Shown here one piece after another: positions 15,362 to 24,928 of a stretch of 64,000 bases of DNA. The DNA comes from Roseburia intestinalis L1-82 (GTDB lineage: Bacteria; Bacillota; Clostridia; Lachnospirales; Lachnospiraceae). Location of the stretch: NCBI RefSeq assembly GCF_900537995.1, contig NZ_LR027880.1, positions 1,434,001 through 1,498,000 of the forward strand, read 5' to 3'. Position numbers and translations under genes: made by a program. Under the pieces are notes generated by a model, which had not been told where the DNA came from, made no database searches, and worked only from the letters and a program-made list of their open reading frames with translations. The number at the start of each line of letters is the position of its first letter. The first letter of the stretch is position 1.

Positions 15362-17032
15362 ATGGCTATGATGAACGAAATGGAATACAGAACAATCGGA
15401 AAGGCACTTGCCGGGGGCTATCGTGCGGCGGTCTATTGCAGGCTGTCAAAGGACGATGACCTGCAAGGCGAAAGTGCCAGTATCGCAAACCAGCGTGATA
15501 TGCTGGAAAAATACTGCGAAAAGCAGGGATGGGAGGTTGTGGCAGTCTATCAGGACGATGGCTTCACAGGTCTTAACATGGAGCGTCCTGATTTACAGAG
15601 GATGTTGAGAGCCATTGAGCGAAGGCAAATCAACCTTGTTATCACGAAAGACCTCAGCCGACTGGGGCGGAACTATCTGCAAACCGGGCATTTGATTGAG
15701 GACTTTTTCCCAAGAAACGGTGTCCGCTATATCGCCATGAATGATGGTATCGACACCCTGCGGGATAACAACGACATCGCCCCGTTCAAAAATATCCTGA
15801 ACGAGATGTACAGCAAGGATATTTCCAAGAAAGTCCATTCCTCTTATCTTCTGAAAGCGCAGAAAGGACAGTTTACCGGGTGTCTTGCCCCGTTTGGGTA
15901 TCGGAAAGACCCGGAGGACAAAAACCATCTGCTCATTGACGAGGAAACCGCCCCGATTGTGCGGCTGATTTTCGGATATGCCCTGAACGGTCATGGTCCG
16001 AACTATATCCGCAGACGGCTGGAGGAAGAAAAAATCCCCTGCCCCACATGGTGGAATCGGGAACGGGGGCTTCGCAATACCCGCACCAAATGGGAAAAGA
16101 AAGACCCGGAAAACGGGCGGTATATGTGGGACTTCTCCGTTATCAAAGACCTTTTGATGAATCCCGTCTACACCGGGGCGATTGCTTCCCAGAAAAAAGA
16201 CTACCGCTTCAAAATCGGCACGATTGGGGAAAAGAAGCCGGAGGACTGGATTGTGGTGGAGGGACAGCATGAACCGCTGATTGACCGCATGAGTTTTGAC
16301 ATTGTGCAGAACAAGCTGAAATCCCGCCAGCGTCCGGGGCAGACCAATGAAATCAGCCTGTTTGCCGGACTGCTAAAATGCGGCGAGTGTGGGAAGTCGC
16401 TGACGATACGCTACACAAACGCAAAACATCCCCAGCGGATATACTCCTGCAAGACCTACAATGCCTTTGGAAAGAACCACTGCACCCAGCACCGGATTGA
16501 TTATAACACCCTTTACAGCCATGTGCTGCGGAAAATACGGGAATGTGCCAGAGCTGCCCTGATGGACGGGGAAGCGGTTGCCGACCGCCTGACCAATACC
16601 TGTGAAGCCGAGCAGCGGGAACAGCGGGAAGCAATGGAACGCTCCCTTACAAGGGACGAGGAACGGATTGAGGTTCTGGACAAAATGGTAATGCGGCTTT
16701 ATGAGGATATGATTGCAGGGCGTATCAGTGAGCAGAACTTCAACACCATGCTGGAAAGGACACAGACCGAGCAGACGGAGCTTAAAACAAAAGTGTCCGA
16801 GGGCAGGAAGCGGCTGTCCGATGAAGTCCAGCTTGCCAATGACGCAAAACAATGGGTGGAAGCCATTCAGGAATACGCCAACATCACAGAGCTGGACGCA
16901 GCCACCCTCAACCGCTTAATCAAAGAAATCGTCGTGCATGAGCGCATTGACGAAAATAAAACAAGACACATTTCTATCGAAATTCATTTTAATCTCAAAC
17001 CCATCCCGGAGGTGGAACAGGTCACTGCCTGA
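15362..17032 (+). CDS. Large serine recombinase (integrase) of IME2
   Basis: The 556-aa protein has the catalytic Ser29 in AVYCRLSKDDD, the VITKDLSRLGRNYLQTG motif, a recombinase domain, a zinc ribbon (CGECGKSL, then CKTYNAFGKNHC) and a long coiled coil with the sequence MVMRLYEDMIAGRISEQNF. It is related to but clearly distinct from the IME1 recombinase. It ends about 90 nt before the maff2-like junction, so maff2 is its probable target. A GTCCCG/CGGGAC hairpin at 17036-17049 follows the stop. Confidence 0.93.
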   Translation: MAMMNEMEYRTIGKALAGGYRAAVYCRLSKDDDLQGESASIANQRDMLEKYCEKQGWEVVAVYQDDGFTGLNMERPDLQRMLRAIERRQINLVITKDLSRLGRNYLQTGHLIEDFFPRNGVRYIAMNDGIDTLRDNNDIAPFKNILNEMYSKDISKKVHSSYLLKAQKGQFTGCLAPFGYRKDPEDKNHLLIDEETAPIVRLIFGYALNGHGPNYIRRRLEEEKIPCPTWWNRERGLRNTRTKWEKKDPENGRYMWDFSVIKDLLMNPVYTGAIASQKKDYRFKIGTIGEKKPEDWIVVEGQHEPLIDRMSFDIVQNKLKSRQRPGQTNEISLFAGLLKCGECGKSLTIRYTNAKHPQRIYSCKTYNAFGKNHCTQHRIDYNTLYSHVLRKIRECARAALMDGEAVADRLTNTCEAEQREQREAMERSLTRDEERIEVLDKMVMRLYEDMIAGRISEQNFNTMLERTQTEQTELKTKVSEGRKRLSDEVQLANDAKQWVEAIQEYANITELDAATLNRLIKEIVVHERIDENKTRHISIEIHFNLKPIPEVEQVTA

Positions 17033-17119
17033 CCTGTCCCGCCGGGACGGTTCTCTTAAAAATACCATATAGATTTTTTGTACGCCGCCGCCCGCCATCG
17101 AGCAGAGTTTTACACCTAA

Positions 17120-17206
17120 TTGGGGATAAAACAGCTCATGGCAGGCGGAGGTATCGTTATTGTGGCTCAGACGGTGATTCCACAGCTTACAAGTCTGTTC
17201 TCATAA
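17120..17206 (+). pseudogene. maff2: 3' end of maff2, split by the IMEs
   Basis: The frame reads GIKQL-MAGGGIVIVAQTVIPQLTSLFS and stop (TAA 17204-17206), which is the C-terminus of the small Maff2 membrane protein that normally precedes the VirB6/TrbL gene in Tn1549-type ICEs. Upstream the frame closes at a stop at 17117, so the N-terminal part is missing here and must lie left of the stacked IMEs. The gene ends 4 nt before the TrbL start at 17210, preserving the native ICE spacing. Confidence 0.75.
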
Positions 17207-17209
17207 TTC

Positions 17210-18082
17210 ATGGGAACAATCATTGACAAAATCACTGAATTTATAAAGGAAATGCTGCAGGGGTGGGTGCTTGACAACCTTGAAACGATGTTAACCGACG
17301 TAAATACGAAGGTAGGTTCTATCGCAGGGGAAGTCGGGCAGACACCCAGCTCATGGAACGCAGGCATTTTTTCCATGATCCGAAACCTTTCAGATAATGT
17401 CATGATTCCCATAGCAGGAATGATTATCAGCGCCATACTCTGCTATGAGCTGATTACGATGGTAATGGATAAAAACAACATGCACGAGATGGGGAGTGAG
17501 TTTTTCTTCCGCTACCTCATCAAAGCATGTGTTGCAGTAATGTTGCTCAGCAAGACGTTTGACATTACAATGGCAATCTTTGATGTGGGAAACCATATCG
17601 TGACCAGTGCATCGGGTGTCATTACCGGCTCTACGAGCCTTGATGTGTCATCCACGTTACAGACCATGTTTAATGATCAGCTTTCCACTATGGGAATAGG
17701 CGAACTGATAGGGCTTGGAATTGAAACCATGATTGTCAGCTTATGTATGAAAATCATGTCCGTTTTAATCACCGTCGTTCTGTACGGACGAATGATAGAG
17801 ATATACCTTTATATTTCAGTGGCTCCGGTTCCGTTTGCGACACTAAGCAACCGGGAATGGGGCAGTATCGGCAACAATTACATCAAGGGACTGTGTGCTC
17901 TGGCATTTCAGGGATTTTTCATCATGGTGTGCGTAGGCATTTACTCTGTACTGGTGTCAAGTGTGGCGGTTGCTTCCAACCTTCATACGGCATTATGGTC
18001 AGTGGCAGCCTACACAGTCATTTTGTGCTTCAGCTTATTTAAGACAGGCTCCCTTGCAAAATCAATACTTAATGCACATTAG
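17210..18082 (+). CDS. VirB6/TrbL-like T4SS membrane channel protein
   Basis: The 290-aa polytopic protein has several hydrophobic segments (IPIAGMIISAILCYELITMV; IGLGIETMIVSLCMKIMSVL; IEIYLYISVAPVPFATLSN; GFFIMVCVGIYSVLVSSVAV). The IYLYISVAPVPFATL block and its place after maff2 and before PrgI/VirB4 are typical of VirB6-type proteins of Tn1549 ICEs. It should form the inner-membrane channel of the conjugation machine. The start at 17210 is 4 nt after the maff2 stop. Confidence 0.88.
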   Translation: MGTIIDKITEFIKEMLQGWVLDNLETMLTDVNTKVGSIAGEVGQTPSSWNAGIFSMIRNLSDNVMIPIAGMIISAILCYELITMVMDKNNMHEMGSEFFFRYLIKACVAVMLLSKTFDITMAIFDVGNHIVTSASGVITGSTSLDVSSTLQTMFNDQLSTMGIGELIGLGIETMIVSLCMKIMSVLITVVLYGRMIEIYLYISVAPVPFATLSNREWGSIGNNYIKGLCALAFQGFFIMVCVGIYSVLVSSVAVASNLHTALWSVAAYTVILCFSLFKTGSLAKSILNAH

Positions 18083-18094
18083 TGGGAAAGGAAA

Positions 18095-18490
18095 ATGATT
18101 ATGGCAATATCAGTAGCAGTGCCAAAAGATTTAAGCGGCATCAAGACAAAGGTGGCGATGAATCTGACAAAACGCCAGTTAATCTGCTTTGGTGGTGCGG
18201 GTGTAGTGGGTATCCCCCTTTATATTTTCACAAAAGGGGCAATCGGCACACAGGCATCCGCACTGCTCATGGTGGCAGTCATGCTGCCATTTTTCTTTCT
18301 GGCAATGTATGAAAAGGACGGCTTTCCGGCTGAGAAGATTCTGTACTTTATGATACGGCAGAAAATACTGACACCGGAAATACGTCCCTATAAATCCGAA
18401 AACATTTACAGGCAGTTGGAGAAACGGGAGAAAATAGAGAAGGAGGTGCGTTATCTTGAAGAAAAAGCCGCAGGCAAAACAACAAGGTAA
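18095..18490 (+). CDS. PrgI-family T4SS protein (VirB3-like)
   Basis: The 131-aa protein has an N-terminal SVAVPKDLSGIKTKVAMNLT, two hydrophobic segments (LICFGGAGVVGIPLYIF and ASALLMVAVMLPFFFLAMY) and a charged C-terminal helix. This is the PrgI/VirB3 pattern. AAAGGAAA precedes ATG 18095; ATG 18101 is equally possible. It overlaps VirB4 by 35 nt, which is usual for this pair. Confidence 0.88.
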   Translation: MIMAISVAVPKDLSGIKTKVAMNLTKRQLICFGGAGVVGIPLYIFTKGAIGTQASALLMVAVMLPFFFLAMYEKDGFPAEKILYFMIRQKILTPEIRPYKSENIYRQLEKREKIEKEVRYLEEKAAGKTTR

Positions 18491-20891
18491 ACCTGTAAAA
18501 GCGGGCTTGAATTTTTCAGAAAAGAGAAGGCTTGCAGAGCTGAAACGTACTCTTGCAGGAAATGACAAAAAGCAGGAAAAGCCAACCACGGCACAGAATA
18601 CGATTACTTTTAAAAAGATGTTCCGTGACGGCATCTGTCAGGTGACTTCCACCTATTACACGAAAATGGTGGAGTTTTTCGATATCAACTATGACCTTCT
18701 TGAGATAGAGGATCAGGGAGAGATTCTGGAGGAGTACAGTAAATTTATCAATTATTTTGACCCGTCTATTAAGTTCCAGCTATTTCTGTTTAACAGACAG
18801 GTAAACGAACAGACTTTAATAGACCAGTTTGACATTCCTTTGCAGGGAGATGATTTTGATGATATCCGGGAGGAATATTCGGAGATGTTAAAGAAGCAGG
18901 CTGCAAAGGGCAACAACGGCATAATTAAATCAAAGTACCTTATTTTTGGTACGGAGTGCAAGGGCTTTAAAGAAGCAAAATCAAAGCTGAATAATATTGA
19001 AGCTGATGTGATTAAAAATTTTTTGAATCTTGGCACACACGCAAGAAGCCTCGACGGAAAGGAAAGACTGCGTATCCTGCATGAATATTTCAACCAGGAT
19101 ACAATGGAACCTTTCCGTTTTTCATTTCAGGAACTGTCAGAGTCGGGAAAGAGTGTAAAGGATTATATTGCACCGCCGGGCTTTGATTTCCGTTATCCGA
19201 GCCGTTTTAAGGCGGGAAAGCTGTACGGCTGCGTCCACTATCTGGACATTATTGCACCGAGGTTCAATGACGAGCTGTTAAAGAAGCTCCTTGACATTGA
19301 TGATAACTTAACCGTTACCATGCACATGCAGACAATGGACCCGGTAAAGGCAATCAAGATGTTAAAGGCGGCTCTGACCAATATCCAGAAAATGAAGATT
19401 GAGGAGCAGAAAAAAGCGGTACGTTCCGGCTATGACATGGATATTCTGCCAACGGACATTATCACTTACGAGAAGGACACGCTGGAGCTTTTGGATGACC
19501 TGAATACAAGCAACCAGAAGATTATCAAGATGACTTTTCTCATTACCTGTTACGGCAGAAACAAGAGGGAGCTTGAAAATCTGATTCAGAGAGTATCTGG
19601 CATTATCCAGCAGGCAAACTGCAATTTGAGATGTATGCAGTATTTGCAGGAGCAGGGCCTTATGGCATCTGCACCGATTGGCTGTAATGATACGGGTATT
19701 GAGAGGGTGCTTACCACAAAGAGTACCGCTATTTTGGTGCCGTTCTGTACGCAGGAGTTATTCATGCCTGCCCCGGCAATTTATTATGGACTGAATGCCT
19801 TGTCAAACAACATGATTATGGCAGACAGAAAAAGGCTTCGTACACCGAATGGAGTCATACTTGGTACACCTGGTTCGGGTAAATCGTTCAGTGCAAAGCG
19901 TGAGATTTTATCCTGCTTTTTGATGACAAGGGATGATGTGATTATCTGTGATCCGGAGGGAGAGTATTTTGCCCTTGTGGGAGCCTTGCATGGACAGGTG
20001 GTAAGACTTGCCACCAATTCAAAGGATTACTTAAACCCGATGGATATCCAGTTAAGTCATAAGAATGATAAAGAAGCACTGAAATTAAAGAGTGATTTTA
20101 TCATTACCCTCTGTGATCTGATTGCCGGAGGAAAGGACGGTCTGGAAAATGATGAGAAGGGTATCATTGACGAGTGTATCCGTCATATCTACGATGCTTA
20201 TTTTGAAAATCCGGTGCCGGAGAACATGCCAATCCTTGAAGATTTGTATAATGCCCTTCTGGAGCATAAGAACAGCAAGGCAGAACGTATTGCCAATAGC
20301 CTTGTGCTGTATGTGCATGGTTCTCAGAATTATTTTAACCACCGTACCAATGTAGACAGTAAGAACCGCATTATGTGTTTTGACATCAGGGACTTGGGAA
20401 ACCAGTTAAAAGAGCTTGGAATGTTAATCGTGCAGGATGCGGTATGGAACAGGGTATCGCAGAACAGGGAAAGAAAGATTGCTACCCGCTATTACTGTGA
20501 TGAGTTCCACCTGCTCTTAAAGGAAAGGCAGACAGCCATTTATTCTGTGGAAATCTGGAAGCGTTTCAGAAAGTGGGGCGGTATTCCCACAGGTCTGACG
20601 CAGAATGTGGGTGACTTCCTAAAATCGGAGGAAATCGAGGGTATTCTTGGTAACTCTGATTTTGTGTATCTGTTAAATCAGAACGCAAAGGATCAGACAA
20701 TCCTTGCAGATAAGCTGGGGTTGTCGGAAAAGCAGCTTGCCCATGTGACTAATTCAGAGCCGGGTTCCGGTCTTATCCTGTTTGACAACGTGGTAATTCC
20801 ATTCGTGGATAAATATCCGACAGATACCAAGACCTATGCGATTATGAATACCAAACCGGAGGAAAGTGTAAGGCAGGAGGAAAATAATTAG
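18456..20891 (+). CDS. virB4: VirB4-type conjugation ATPase
   Basis: The 811-aa protein starts at TTG (MKKKPQAKQQGKPVKAGLNF) after AGGAGGTG. The N-terminal half is the CagE/TrbE domain. The ATPase half has Walker A GTPGSGKSF (about residues 468-476), Walker B region YYCDEFHLLLK (about 680) and TGLTQNVGDFL. It powers substrate transfer through the T4SS. The length is normal and all motifs are intact. Its stop overlaps the next gene's GTG by one base. Confidence 0.95.
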   Translation: MKKKPQAKQQGKPVKAGLNFSEKRRLAELKRTLAGNDKKQEKPTTAQNTITFKKMFRDGICQVTSTYYTKMVEFFDINYDLLEIEDQGEILEEYSKFINYFDPSIKFQLFLFNRQVNEQTLIDQFDIPLQGDDFDDIREEYSEMLKKQAAKGNNGIIKSKYLIFGTECKGFKEAKSKLNNIEADVIKNFLNLGTHARSLDGKERLRILHEYFNQDTMEPFRFSFQELSESGKSVKDYIAPPGFDFRYPSRFKAGKLYGCVHYLDIIAPRFNDELLKKLLDIDDNLTVTMHMQTMDPVKAIKMLKAALTNIQKMKIEEQKKAVRSGYDMDILPTDIITYEKDTLELLDDLNTSNQKIIKMTFLITCYGRNKRELENLIQRVSGIIQQANCNLRCMQYLQEQGLMASAPIGCNDTGIERVLTTKSTAILVPFCTQELFMPAPAIYYGLNALSNNMIMADRKRLRTPNGVILGTPGSGKSFSAKREILSCFLMTRDDVIICDPEGEYFALVGALHGQVVRLATNSKDYLNPMDIQLSHKNDKEALKLKSDFIITLCDLIAGGKDGLENDEKGIIDECIRHIYDAYFENPVPENMPILEDLYNALLEHKNSKAERIANSLVLYVHGSQNYFNHRTNVDSKNRIMCFDIRDLGNQLKELGMLIVQDAVWNRVSQNRERKIATRYYCDEFHLLLKERQTAIYSVEIWKRFRKWGGIPTGLTQNVGDFLKSEEIEGILGNSDFVYLLNQNAKDQTILADKLGLSEKQLAHVTNSEPGSGLILFDNVVIPFVDKYPTDTKTYAIMNTKPEESVRQEENN

Positions 20892-23512
20892 TGGCAGAGA
20901 GAAAGAAGAAGCAGGCGGCTGTATTTGCAAAGGATGAAAGTACTTTTGTGAATGGAAGTTCTGCAAAGGGAGCTAATACCACTCATAAGGGAAAAGAAAA
21001 ATGTTCCGGCACAAATCAGCCGAGAGATGAAAATAGAACTTCTGGACATGATGTCCAGAGGTCGGAACAGAAACAAAAGTCTGGACAAAATAAGCGAAAG
21101 ACAGGTCAGTACCGGAAAGAGGATACCTTTGGACAGAGTGACCAGCAGTCCGGGAATACGGATACAAGTAATAATCAGAAAAGTGATTTTTCACAGGAAA
21201 ATAATGCTTTTACTGAGGAGAATGTTTCTGGGCAGGAGAAAAGCCAGCCACAGGATGATTACCACCGCAGGAATACTTACCACCAATCCGAAAAAAAGAG
21301 GAAATATCGCAGGCGGGAATATCAGGACAGGCAGAGAAACAGGACTTCTGATTTTGAGCATGACTTTCAGACAAAGGACAGCACTTTTACGGAGAGTGAA
21401 AGGACAGAGTTTGAAGGAAGCGAAAAGTTAGACAGGCTTCAGAAAAAGGCAGAAAAAGCCGGGAGAAAAACAGAAGCGGCAAGAAAGAAGATTCCGAAGA
21501 AAACAGAGTATTCCCTTGAGCGTGTTTATGATGAAAAGACAGGCAGAGCGAAATATGTTCTGACTGCGGATAAAAAGGAAAAGCAGTTTAAGCCGGACAA
21601 TCCCGTGAAAGTAATAACAGGCAGGGCGGGTGCAGAGGTTTCCAACTTTACGCATGGCAAGGTAGCTGAGGTGGAAAAACAAAATTCCGGAGTAGAGGGC
21701 GCACACAAGACGGAGCAGAAAGCCGAGGATGTGTATCATTTTGTAAAACGGCACCATAAGAGCCGATTACAGCGCCAGCATGAGAAAGTGAAAAAGCTGG
21801 AGAAGAAGCAATTTCAGAAAGAGGTCAATTTCCGTTATCAGAAATTTCTTGAGGAAAATCCCCAAATGCAGGAAAAGACCTTAAAGAAGCAAATGCAGAG
21901 GCGTTTGCAGAAACAGCGGATTAAGCGTGAGTATGCAAAAGCAAGGAGGGCTGGACAGGCAGCAAAGAATACAAAGGAAGCGGCAGCAAAGACAGCCAGT
22001 TTTACAACAACAGTTGCAAAAAAAGTGCAGGAACTTGCAGCAAAACACGCTGGACTGCTTGTTACCATAGGCGTTTTTGCTTTACTGCTGATTATGATTA
22101 TGACCTGCATATCCTCCTGTGGTGCAATGTTTTCGGAGGGTATGAGTACCACGATGGCAGGCAGTTACATGAGTGTTCCGGCAGAGATTGATGCAGCAGA
22201 TTTAGCTTTTTCTGAACTGGAAATGGAATTGCAGAAAGAAATTAATGCCATAGAAACAGATTATCCGGATTATGACGAATACCGCTACAATCTGGATGCT
22301 ATCGGGCATGACCCGTTTGCTTTGATTAGTTATTTGTCGGCAGTTCATACGGAATTTACGGCGGCAGAGGTACAGAGCGAGGTGGAAAGCCTGTTTGACG
22401 AGATGTATGAGCTGACCTTAACGCCGACAACGGAAACAAGGACTCGGACAGTAACAAAGACAGGAACCAGAACCGTGACAGACCCGGTAACAGGAGAAGA
22501 AACAGAGGAAGAATATGAGTATGAGGAGGAAGAAGAATATACCGTAACCATACTTGATGTAACACTGACAGCTGTGGATTTGAATGTGGTTGTGGCAGGA
22601 CACATGAATGAGGAGCAGAAGGAAATATATGCTCTTTATAATGAAACACATGGTCTTGTCCAGCAGTTTTATACACCACTTGATTTGTACTGGTACAACT
22701 ATGTGAGCAGCTATTATGGCTATCGTATCAATCCGGTTACCGGAGAGGAGCAGTTCCACCGTGGTGTGGACATTGCAGTACCGACAGGTACTCAGGTTCT
22801 TGCATCTATGGATGGTACTGTTACAACAGCCACCTATGATGCTTCTTACGGGAATTATGTGGTGATTGAAAAAGATGGTTATATAACCAAGTACGCACAT
22901 ATGGACACGTTAAGTGTCAGCACAGGACAGGTTGTCACACATGGGACGGTCATCGGAACAACAGGAAATACCGGAAGCAGTACGGGAAGCCATCTTCATA
23001 TCGAGTGTCTGTATAACGGGGAGTATTATAACCCGTTATTTTACTTTGAAGCCGGGGAAGGAACACTGTACGGAGAAGCACCGGGAAGCGGAAGTGGCGG
23101 AGGAAATGCAATACCGCCGGATTCTTATGATGATGCAACGGTGCAGGCACTTATGGAGGAAGCCGCAAAATACTTGGGCTATCCTTATGTATGGGGCGGT
23201 TCGTCCCCGTCAACGAGTTTTGACTGTTCCGGATTCGTGTGCTGGGTGTTTACCAACAGTGGTGTCCATGATTTGCCACGAACCACAGCACAGGGCATTT
23301 ATGACCAGTGTATTCCTGTTTCGGCGGCAGATGCAAAGGCAGGGGACATTATCTTTTTTACAGGCACTTATAATTCACCGGGTCCTGTCAGTCATGTAGG
23401 TATCTACTGCGGAAACGGTGTGATGATACACTGCGGCGATCCGATTAAGTATGCAAACATCAATACATCATACTGGCATAGCCATTTTTACAGTTTTGGA
23501 AGATTAAATTAA
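20891..23512 (+). CDS. Bifunctional peptidoglycan hydrolase: M23 peptidase + NlpC/P60
   Basis: The 873-aa protein starts at GTG after GGAGGAAAATAATTA. Residues 1-370 are charged and disordered, and the palindrome-encoded SGHDVQRSE lies near residue 52. One membrane helix (LLVTIGVFALLLIMIMTCIS) is near 385-410. The M23 domain spans about 600-715, with zinc ligands in FHRGVDIAVP and GSHLHIEC. The NlpC/P60 domain spans about 745-873, with the catalytic Cys in SFDCSGFVCW and His in VSHVGIYC. It is the VirB1-like wall-opening enzyme of Gram-positive T4SSs. In Tn1549-type elements DUF4315 follows directly; here 3.2 kb of cargo intervenes. Confidence 0.93.
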   Translation: MAERKKKQAAVFAKDESTFVNGSSAKGANTTHKGKEKCSGTNQPRDENRTSGHDVQRSEQKQKSGQNKRKTGQYRKEDTFGQSDQQSGNTDTSNNQKSDFSQENNAFTEENVSGQEKSQPQDDYHRRNTYHQSEKKRKYRRREYQDRQRNRTSDFEHDFQTKDSTFTESERTEFEGSEKLDRLQKKAEKAGRKTEAARKKIPKKTEYSLERVYDEKTGRAKYVLTADKKEKQFKPDNPVKVITGRAGAEVSNFTHGKVAEVEKQNSGVEGAHKTEQKAEDVYHFVKRHHKSRLQRQHEKVKKLEKKQFQKEVNFRYQKFLEENPQMQEKTLKKQMQRRLQKQRIKREYAKARRAGQAAKNTKEAAAKTASFTTTVAKKVQELAAKHAGLLVTIGVFALLLIMIMTCISSCGAMFSEGMSTTMAGSYMSVPAEIDAADLAFSELEMELQKEINAIETDYPDYDEYRYNLDAIGHDPFALISYLSAVHTEFTAAEVQSEVESLFDEMYELTLTPTTETRTRTVTKTGTRTVTDPVTGEETEEEYEYEEEEEYTVTILDVTLTAVDLNVVVAGHMNEEQKEIYALYNETHGLVQQFYTPLDLYWYNYVSSYYGYRINPVTGEEQFHRGVDIAVPTGTQVLASMDGTVTTATYDASYGNYVVIEKDGYITKYAHMDTLSVSTGQVVTHGTVIGTTGNTGSSTGSHLHIECLYNGEYYNPLFYFEAGEGTLYGEAPGSGSGGGNAIPPDSYDDATVQALMEEAAKYLGYPYVWGGSSPSTSFDCSGFVCWVFTNSGVHDLPRTTAQGIYDQCIPVSAADAKAGDIIFFTGTYNSPGPVSHVGIYCGNGVMIHCGDPIKYANINTSYWHSHFYSFGRLN
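21041..21059. repeat. Coding palindrome copy 1
   Basis: TCTGGACATGATGTCCAGA is palindromic apart from its centre and, in the hydrolase frame, encodes SGHDVQR. It lies in the disordered N-terminal region. See copies at 35929, 40767, 46241 and 47077. Confidence 0.7.
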
Positions 23513-23697
23513 CCATAGGTGTAGAGTGACAATTATAATTGATAAAATTACAAAAAAGATTGATAATATACAATTATATAATAAAATATATCTGTAAAAG
23601 AAAATTACAAATAAGTTGATAAAATAGAAAAGATACAATAATGTTTGATATTAAAATTGTGTCTCTATGGATATCACATCAAGCGGGAGGGATTGTA

Positions 23698-24735
23698 TTG
23701 GCGACAAAAAAGCAACATTATGTATGGCGTGGTTATTTAAAGCGCTGGAATGAAAGTGAGGATAGATTTGGAAGAGTTTATGTTTATAGAAAAAAAGTTT
23801 TAGGTAATCAACCAGAAATAGAATATGCACTTTTGGAAAATGTAGGGTTTGGAAAATACTTTTATGATATGACAGGATTTTCTAAGGCTGATGTAAGCGT
23901 AGTTTCACAGCTTATAGCGTATATTCAGAAAGATAAGCTTGTGCCGTTAGGATTAAATCCTGAACTGCTGGGAGATGCCAATGCCGAGAGAGATTTTATA
24001 GAAACATTAATGGGGCAATATGAAGATATAGACAATAAACATCAATTTTTGGATAAAATGATATCCGGAGATTTATCATTTTATAAAGATTCTCTTGTAC
24101 AAGTAGCACTGGATGAATTGCATGATGAAGTGATGAATGCTCTTTGGGGTAGCAGAGAGAAAAGTGATGTTGAATTAATGGTAGATACTTTAAAAGCGAT
24201 GGAGCATATAGAAGATGAAGATTTAAAGCATGAGTTCCATAGATTTTTCTTTATGCAGCATCAGAGGTCTCCAGTAATTTATGAAACTCAAGTGAAAAAT
24301 TTTGAAACTCTAAAGTTGCAGTATCCAGCTATTAAAGATACTAATTCAAACTTTTATGCTAACTCATTAATGATTTTTTTTGTAGAGACAATGTCTGTTA
24401 ATGTGTCTACTAAAATGCATACATGGATTGAACGGTATGATAACAAAACGAATGTTCCGTTTGTAACAACAGATACTCCAGTTGTTAATCTTACGGGTAT
24501 GGAATTTTTAGAAAAAAATGAATTTTATTATCCTATTTCGCCTAAAATCGCAATTAAATTGTGCGTAACATCGAAGGGAAGTAAGTATGGCAAGGCAAAA
24601 AATATATGCTTGGATATGACTGATGAAAATGAGGTTAAAAAGCTGAATTTAGCAATTGCTAAAAACTGTTATAAAGAAGTTTTTTCTAATGATGAAAATG
24701 TATTAAAAAGTATTAGGTCTGAACTTCAAAGTTAA
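23698..24735 (+). CDS. DUF4238-family protein
   Basis: The 345-aa protein is read from TTG 23698 (ATKKQHYVWRGYLKRWNESE), 8 nt after GGGAGGG; an ATG at 23641 lacks such a site. The N-terminal QHYV-x-RGYLKRW and the central VPFVTTDTPVVNLTG match the two conserved blocks of DUF4238. There is no signal peptide or membrane segment. DUF4238 proteins are frequent in cargo and defence-rich loci but their biochemistry is not established. The gene is AT-rich and 193 nt upstream of an OLD-like ATPase, suggesting the two work together. Confidence 0.8.
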   Translation: MATKKQHYVWRGYLKRWNESEDRFGRVYVYRKKVLGNQPEIEYALLENVGFGKYFYDMTGFSKADVSVVSQLIAYIQKDKLVPLGLNPELLGDANAERDFIETLMGQYEDIDNKHQFLDKMISGDLSFYKDSLVQVALDELHDEVMNALWGSREKSDVELMVDTLKAMEHIEDEDLKHEFHRFFFMQHQRSPVIYETQVKNFETLKLQYPAIKDTNSNFYANSLMIFFVETMSVNVSTKMHTWIERYDNKTNVPFVTTDTPVVNLTGMEFLEKNEFYYPISPKIAIKLCVTSKGSKYGKAKNICLDMTDENEVKKLNLAIAKNCYKEVFSNDENVLKSIRSELQS

Positions 24736-24928
24736 TAGATTGTTATGAATGAGCAAATTCCCACCAAATGCACAAAAACAGTGTCAGATGTCTTTGAAGC
24801 AAAGACAAATTATAGATATTATCGAAATGCTGTCCGTATAGTAAATACATGAATCTGGAGAAGATTTGAGAGAAAGTGACGGCGAGTAAAAAGCAAAAAA
24901 ATATACCAGAACAGGAGAAAATCGTGTT

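Larger units (their letters stand above)
4746..17130 (+). mobile_element. IME2, second integrative mobilizable element stacked in maff2
   Basis: The element is bounded on the left by the attachment-like core at 4730-4749 and on the right by the related core at 17123-17142. It holds an IS4-like insertion, an XRE/tnpV pair, unknown cargo, a small Cys-rich protein, RepA-like and DUF3847 genes, an oriT, a MobA/MobL relaxase, primase, helicase, iterons and a serine recombinase adjacent to the right end. It therefore carries its own replication and relaxosome functions but no T4SS genes, and would depend on the ICE around it for transfer. The ends are inferred from the repeat and recombinase position. 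Confidence 0.7.

Noticed and set aside
20952..21431. A 159-codon + frame inside the N-terminal region of the peptidoglycan hydrolase
   Set aside because: Unlike the tnpV overlap it has no ribosome-binding site, very basic low-information sequence and no resemblance to a known family; it is a by-product of codon bias in the disordered region.
24744..24890. Very short frames between the DUF4238 and ATPase genes (about 30-35 codons)
   Set aside because: No ribosome-binding site, no homologous pattern; probably leader sequence.
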